From NCBI GenBank assembly GCA_964609495.1, contig CAZSTA010000126.1, positions 1 through 10,621 on the forward strand: 10,621 nt of DNA, written 5' to 3'. The stretch comes from CAZSTA01 sp964609495 [NCBI: uncultured bacterium]. GTDB lineage: Bacteria; CAZSTA01. The notes beneath the pieces are model-generated. The model did not search any database and was not told the DNA's origin. It worked only from the letters and a program-made list of their open reading frames with translations. The position numbers and the translations under genes are program-made. Positions 7,138 to 10,621 of the stretch are shown here, piece after piece; positions within the stretch are counted from its first letter, which is position 1, and each line of letters begins with the position of its first letter.

Positions 7138-7632
7138 TTAACGATCCCAAAACCAGAACACTATTCTCTCCAAAAGCCTCATTATCTTTGTAGTTACGAA
7201 TTCTCGCTTACTGCTAGGAGAAACTAAGACAGTGTATAAGCCCAATCTCTTCCCTCCTAGAACATCGGTGAAAAGTTGATCTCCTATAACCACCGTTTCA
7301 GCTTTAGAAGTGCCAATAAGTTCCCTTGCTTTCCGAAAGGCCCGTCTCCTCGGTTTGGTAGCTAGAGGGATAGCTGGTATATCTAAATCCTTCGCCACAA
7401 TATCCACTCTTCGCCTACTGCCATTGGAGACGATACAGATCGCAAAATCTAACTCGCGCGCCTTTTTCATCCATTCCTTGATCTCAGAGGTAAGCTCAGT
7501 CTCCCCCCAATTCACCAGAGTGTTATCTAGATCTATGATTAATCCCCTCTTTCCCTCCTTCCTAAGCTGAAGTAAATCCAAGTCGGTAAGGGAAGCTAAA
7601 TATAGATCTGGCAGTAAGCTCTCGAACATCAT
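7138..7632 (-). CDS. yqeG: YqeG-family HAD-superfamily phosphatase, possible PGP phosphatase
   Basis: A small HAD hydrolase of the YqeG type (HAD subfamily IIIA). The family is related to yeast Gep4 and plant/cyanobacterial enzymes that dephosphorylate phosphatidylglycerophosphate, so a role in making phosphatidylglycerol is plausible but inferred. In 164 residues the HAD motifs are clear: DLDNT at 34-38 (nucleophile Asp34, acid/base Asp36), Ser69 in VSNGS, Lys93 in TKP, and GDQLFTD at 117-123 with Asp118 and Asp123. LLPDLY near the N-terminus is typical of YqeG. There is no cap insertion, as expected for type III. Two ATGs are adjacent at 7632 and 7629; GGGGAG upstream is better spaced for the second. 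It starts 23 bases after the proteinase gene, and no strong terminator separates it from the pilB promoter region. Confidence 0.9.
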   Translation of the reverse strand: MMFESLLPDLYLASLTDLDLLQLRKEGKRGLIIDLDNTLVNWGETELTSEIKEWMKKARELDFAICIVSNGSRRRVDIVAKDLDIPAIPLATKPRRRAFRKARELIGTSKAETVVIGDQLFTDVLGGKRLGLYTVLVSPSSKREFVTTKIMRLLERIVFWFWDR

Positions 7633-7655
7633 ATCTCCCCAAAAAATCTTAAAGA

Positions 7656-8486
7656 TTATTTATTAGTTCGTTTCTCCTGATAAGGAACTGGAATATATTG
7701 CACAGAAGGTCTCACTCCGACTGGCTGAGGATAAAGGGACATCAACTTATATATCTCCTCAGGCAATCCAGTTCTCACTGATAAGCCCAATTCCTTAATT
7801 TGATGAAAGGTTAAGGGACAGTCATGAGTCCACCTTCCCTCTGTTAGAACGCGGGAAATCTCGCTCGCTTTATCTTCGCCCACTCTATCGCTTAGCAGGG
7901 ATTTTATAAGCGATCTTATTTGACTTATAGCTTTGCGGGCTATATCCGCCAGGATCAAAGTCTCATCGTCGATCTCATTCTTGTCCTTCTGCTCGATCGC
8001 TTGGAGAATAGAGGCGGCAGGATACTTCCCTATCTGGGGATCAAGAGGTCCTAATACCGCGTTCTCATCCATTATGATCTCTTCGGCGGCTAAGGCGATC
8101 ATCGTTCCCCCGGACATAGCATAATGAGGGATTAAGGCGGTAACCTTAGCTTTATGACGAGCTAGAGCTAGGGCTATCTGCTCTGTAGCTAATACCAATC
8201 CTCCTGGAGTATGCAGAATTATATCTATAGGAGTATCATCATCAGTAGTTCTTATGGCTCTAAGTATCTGTTCGGAATCCTCGATATTGATAAATCTAGA
8301 GAAAGGAAATCCTAAGAAGGCTAAAGCTTCATGACGCTGGATCAAGGTGATAACTCTGGAACCTCGCCTATCTTGAAGAACTTTTATCGCCTTTATCCTA
8401 GCATTCCCTAACATCTTATGTTGAAGACGAGGAAGCAGAAATAGCAATAGGATGAATATCCAAAGCAATCCCCATAAAGTACTCAT
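7656..8486 (-). CDS. Membrane-anchored SDH-family Clp-fold serine proteinase
   Basis: The 276 residues match the SDH_sah family of Clp/crotonase-fold serine proteinases, named for 'serine dehydrogenase proteinase'. A single hydrophobic segment at about 5-18 followed by PRLQHK suggests an N-terminal membrane anchor. The fold's landmarks are HTPGG at 92-96 (oxyanion glycines) and HYAMSGGTMIALAA at 121-134, with Ser125 as the likely nucleophile. GPLDPQIG at 146-153 and GRWTHDCPL at 217-225 look like family-conserved blocks; His221 and Asp222 may contribute to catalysis or binding. Substrates are not known from the sequence. AAGGAG lies 11 bases before the ATG, slightly far. It sits 20 bases after the second CorC-type gene, so envelope-protein quality control is a reasonable guess. 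SppA or NfeD-linked proteases are related alternatives but fit less well. Confidence 0.88.
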   Translation of the reverse strand: MSTLWGLLWIFILLLFLLPRLQHKMLGNARIKAIKVLQDRRGSRVITLIQRHEALAFLGFPFSRFINIEDSEQILRAIRTTDDDTPIDIILHTPGGLVLATEQIALALARHKAKVTALIPHYAMSGGTMIALAAEEIIMDENAVLGPLDPQIGKYPAASILQAIEQKDKNEIDDETLILADIARKAISQIRSLIKSLLSDRVGEDKASEISRVLTEGRWTHDCPLTFHQIKELGLSVRTGLPEEIYKLMSLYPQPVGVRPSVQYIPVPYQEKRTNK

Positions 8487-8506
8487 AAAAGCCTATACTC
8501 CTTATT

Positions 8507-9781
8507 CTATCTTAATCTTTCGATCTTGACTTTCGATACTCGACGCTGATCAGCCTCGACGATCGAGAAGAGCCAGTTTTTGAATTTTATGCTTTCTCCT
8601 TTTTGCGGAATCCTCTCTACTAAATTGATTAGGAAACCACCTAAAGTCTCATAATCACCGGAGGGAAGAGAGATAGCAAATTTCTCATTTAGATAGTCTA
8701 TATCTATCCTACAATCTGCTAATATCGATCCATCTTTCAACACCTGAATCTCATCTATCTCCCCGGTAGGCTCTTCACCAATTTCTCCAAAGATCTCCTC
8801 TAAGAGATCCTTGATGGTCACTAGTCCAGCCGCACCACCGTACTCATCAACAACTATCGCCATATGGTTCTTCTTCTCCCTTAGTTCTTGAAGCAAGCGA
8901 TCCACTTTTTTGCTCTCTGGAACGTAATAGGCTGGTCTAACATATCTTTTGATGTCGCTACTTTCTCCATCAGTATAGAGTATATCGAAGATATTCAGAA
9001 TCCCAATTATATTATCTATACGTTGCTTATACACTGGGAATCTAGTAAAGTCCGTCTTAAAGGCTAGATCTAACACTTCCGAGGGAGGACTATCGGCTTT
9101 AACTGCCACTACGTCGACTAAAGGGATCATTACCTCCTTAACTGAGGTAGAACTGAAGTCGAAGACGGTATGGATCATCTTCCTCTCTTCCTCCCCTAGC
9201 ACACTACCCTCCTCTCCAAAGAGCATCCTTAACTCCTCCCTAGTGACAAAGACTCCCTTCACCTCCTGTTTTTTCCCCACGAGCTTCACCATTAGACTGG
9301 CGATCCCGCTGAAGAAGGTAGAAAGGGGATATAAGGTGTAGAAGATGACCCGCAAAGGTCGAATCACAGTCAGAATTATGGAGTTAGCCTTTCTCAAATA
9401 GATCGTCTTGGGAACTATCTCCCCCAAGATGAGGATGATCGGAGTTATAATCAAGGTGGTGATCCATACCTCGGATAGGCCTTCATATCTTGCTCCTCCA
9501 GGCATCTCCTTTAATAGATAGAGGAGTCTATTTATCATAGAAGTAGCTATCGCCGAGGAAGCGATAGTTGTTATATTAGTTCCCACTAAAGTTGTGCCTA
9601 ACAACCGCTCTGGAGCAAGCTGTAGATTCTGTATCAAGCGAGCTCTCCTATCTCCGGTCTCCGCTAGATGTCTGATTCGCAGCCGATCACAGGATATGAA
9701 GGCGGTCTCACTGCCAGAGAAGAACCCCTCCGCTAATATACAAAAGATTATAGCTAAAATATCAATTAGAAAAATATTCAT
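8507..9781 (-). CDS. HlyC/CorC-family membrane protein (CNNM, CBS pair, CorC_HlyC)
   Basis: A complete 424-residue member of the CNNM/CorC family, often annotated 'hemolysin' although known members act in Mg2+ (or Co2+) efflux or homeostasis. The CNNM membrane domain covers about 1-170. It has family motifs FFSGSETAFIS (20-30) and LGEIVPK (119-125), and hydrophobic segments near 4-26, 62-88, 107-122 and 137-165. Two CBS domains follow at about 215-270 and 280-335, including FPVYK (248-252) and IVVDEYGG (309-316), which may sense adenine nucleotides. The CorC_HlyC domain at about 345-424 ends the protein. Its ATG overlaps the upstream paralogue's TGA as ATGA (9778-9781), indicating translational coupling; GGAGAGAG lies just upstream. 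Confidence 0.94.
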   Translation of the reverse strand: MNIFLIDILAIIFCILAEGFFSGSETAFISCDRLRIRHLAETGDRRARLIQNLQLAPERLLGTTLVGTNITTIASSAIATSMINRLLYLLKEMPGGARYEGLSEVWITTLIITPIILILGEIVPKTIYLRKANSIILTVIRPLRVIFYTLYPLSTFFSGIASLMVKLVGKKQEVKGVFVTREELRMLFGEEGSVLGEEERKMIHTVFDFSSTSVKEVMIPLVDVVAVKADSPPSEVLDLAFKTDFTRFPVYKQRIDNIIGILNIFDILYTDGESSDIKRYVRPAYYVPESKKVDRLLQELREKKNHMAIVVDEYGGAAGLVTIKDLLEEIFGEIGEEPTGEIDEIQVLKDGSILADCRIDIDYLNEKFAISLPSGDYETLGGFLINLVERIPQKGESIKFKNWLFSIVEADQRRVSKVKIERLR

Positions 9782-10621
9782 ATTAACTCTCTCTCCATAG
9801 TTATCCTAACCTGAGAGATCCTGTTACCATCCATCTTCTCGACCCGAAGGATTATTCCAGTCAGTTTTATATCCTCCCCCTCCCGAGGAACTCTTCCCAA
9901 GAAATCGTAGATCAGACCTCCTATAGTATCGAAATCTCTATCCTCAACTCCGCTAATAGTCTCATCAGCTAAATTTAAGTTGAAAAGTTCCTCGATCATA
10001 TCCACATTTAATTTAGCATCAACCAGATAACTTCCTTCACTTAAAACTTTGAAAGAGAACTCCTCATCATACTCACCTTGGATCTCTCCCACTATCTCCT
10101 CCATTAGATCTTCTAAGGTTATAAGCCCCGCAGTTCCTCCATACTCATCGACCACGATCACTATCTCGATCTTATTTCTTTGAAATTCGGCTAAGAGAGA
10201 ATCAACCTTCTTCGAATCGGGAATATAATATATAGGTCGTATGATCCTAGTTATCTTTATATCAAGGTCCTTATCCTTCAAATGAGTGAATAGATCCTTG
10301 ACGTAGAGAAAGCCTATCATATTATCCATGGAGTCCTTATAAACTGGAAGCCTTCTATGTTTCGAGGATCTCAAAACTTCTAAAGCCTCTTTCAGGGTAG
10401 AGTCGGCTTTAAGACAGATCATATCGACTCGCGGGGTCATAACTTCTCTAGCTATTTTATCTCCGAATTGAAATATGTGTCGGATCATTCTCCTCTCATT
10501 ATCTTTTATAACTCCCTCCCTCCCCCCCACCTCTACTATAGTTTCTAGCTCCGCCTGAGTCATAAGATTCCTCTCAGGTATATTTCCCCTTAGAACTTTG
10601 ACTATATTCTCCGTAATTACG
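9778..10621 (-). CDS. HlyC/CorC-family membrane protein, 5' part outside the window
   Basis: The frame has no stop up to the last base of the window, so the gene starts beyond it. An ATG at 10563 is internal: the 19 codons before it (ending RGNIPERNL) read on smoothly, and a start there would remove the membrane domain. About 280 residues are visible. Numbered from Met10563, they comprise a CBS pair (about 40-95 and 108-160, with LPVYKD at 72-77 and VVDEYGG at 138-143) and a CorC_HlyC domain at about 170-258. The missing part should be a CNNM membrane domain of some 150-200 residues. It is a tandem paralogue of the next gene, with a four-base overlap. The two could form heteromers or have different ion or nucleotide preferences. 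Confidence 0.93.
   Translation of the reverse strand, partial: VITENIVKVLRGNIPERNLMTQAELETIVEVGGREGVIKDNERRMIRHIFQFGDKIAREVMTPRVDMICLKADSTLKEALEVLRSSKHRRLPVYKDSMDNMIGFLYVKDLFTHLKDKDLDIKITRIIRPIYYIPDSKKVDSLLAEFQRNKIEIVIVVDEYGGTAGLITLEDLMEEIVGEIQGEYDEEFSFKVLSEGSYLVDAKLNVDMIEELFNLNLADETISGVEDRDFDTIGGLIYDFLGRVPREGEDIKLTGIILRVEKMDGNRISQVRITMERELI

Noticed and set aside
7641-7657. Terminator-shaped hairpin between the SDH proteinase and yqeG genes (AATCT/AGATT stem, then T-run on the minus strand)
   Set aside because: The stem is only 5 bp with one G-C pair, and the T-run merges into the yqeG ribosome binding site; the 23-base gap is better read as an operon junction.
10561-10563. ATG at 10563 as the start of the first CorC-type gene
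   Set aside because: The frame continues without a stop to the window edge and the start would remove the CNNM membrane domain; the gene is cut by the window, not naturally short.
1-10621. Mobile element, phage, CRISPR array, tRNA or rRNA
   Set aside because: No transposase or integrase motifs, no direct-repeat arrays and no tRNA or rRNA-like sequence were seen; the genes form ordinary colinear chromosomal operons.

Overview
The window is bacterial DNA of medium-low GC (mid-forties percent by eye) with every supported gene on the minus strand, so transcription runs from high to low coordinates. Strong GGAGG-type ribosome binding sites, a textbook TTGACA/TATAAT promoter, and frequent ATA, AGA and AGG codons are visible. 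A YqeG-type HAD phosphatase next to a pilB-pilT-pilC cluster resembles arrangements in Firmicutes and neighbouring, often uncultured, anaerobic lineages. That placement is a low-confidence inference; nothing here fixes a phylum.

Upstream block (about 7138-10621): two tandem HlyC/CorC-family membrane proteins (CNNM plus CBS pair plus CorC_HlyC domain) overlap by four bases. The first one runs off the right edge of the window. They are followed after 20 bases by a membrane-anchored Clp-fold serine proteinase of the SDH family, and after another 23 bases by a YqeG-type HAD phosphatase, a family that includes phosphatidylglycerophosphate phosphatases. The tight spacing suggests one transcription unit concerned with the membrane or envelope.

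Pilus block (1422-6880 plus pilC to 181): a 257-base gap holds a perfect-consensus promoter with an overlapping palindrome. Then come PilB (extension ATPase, unusually long at about 1006 residues with three MshEN-type modules), a second regulatory-looking gap with nested inverted repeats and a possible internal promoter, and two tandem PilT-type retraction ATPases. The inner-membrane platform PilC closes the block. Together these are the motor parts of a type IV pilus: PilB drives pilin assembly through PilC, and PilT and its paralogue drive disassembly. No pilin, PilD, PilM/N/O or PilQ lies in the window.

Left edge (1-180): a 108-base gap with a 9-bp inverted repeat, then the start of an unidentified gene that leaves the window.

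I found no phage, transposon, CRISPR, tRNA or rRNA, and no clearly novel system. The points most worth a second look are the triplicated and divergent MshEN modules of PilB, the two regulatory gaps, and the divergence of the second PilT.
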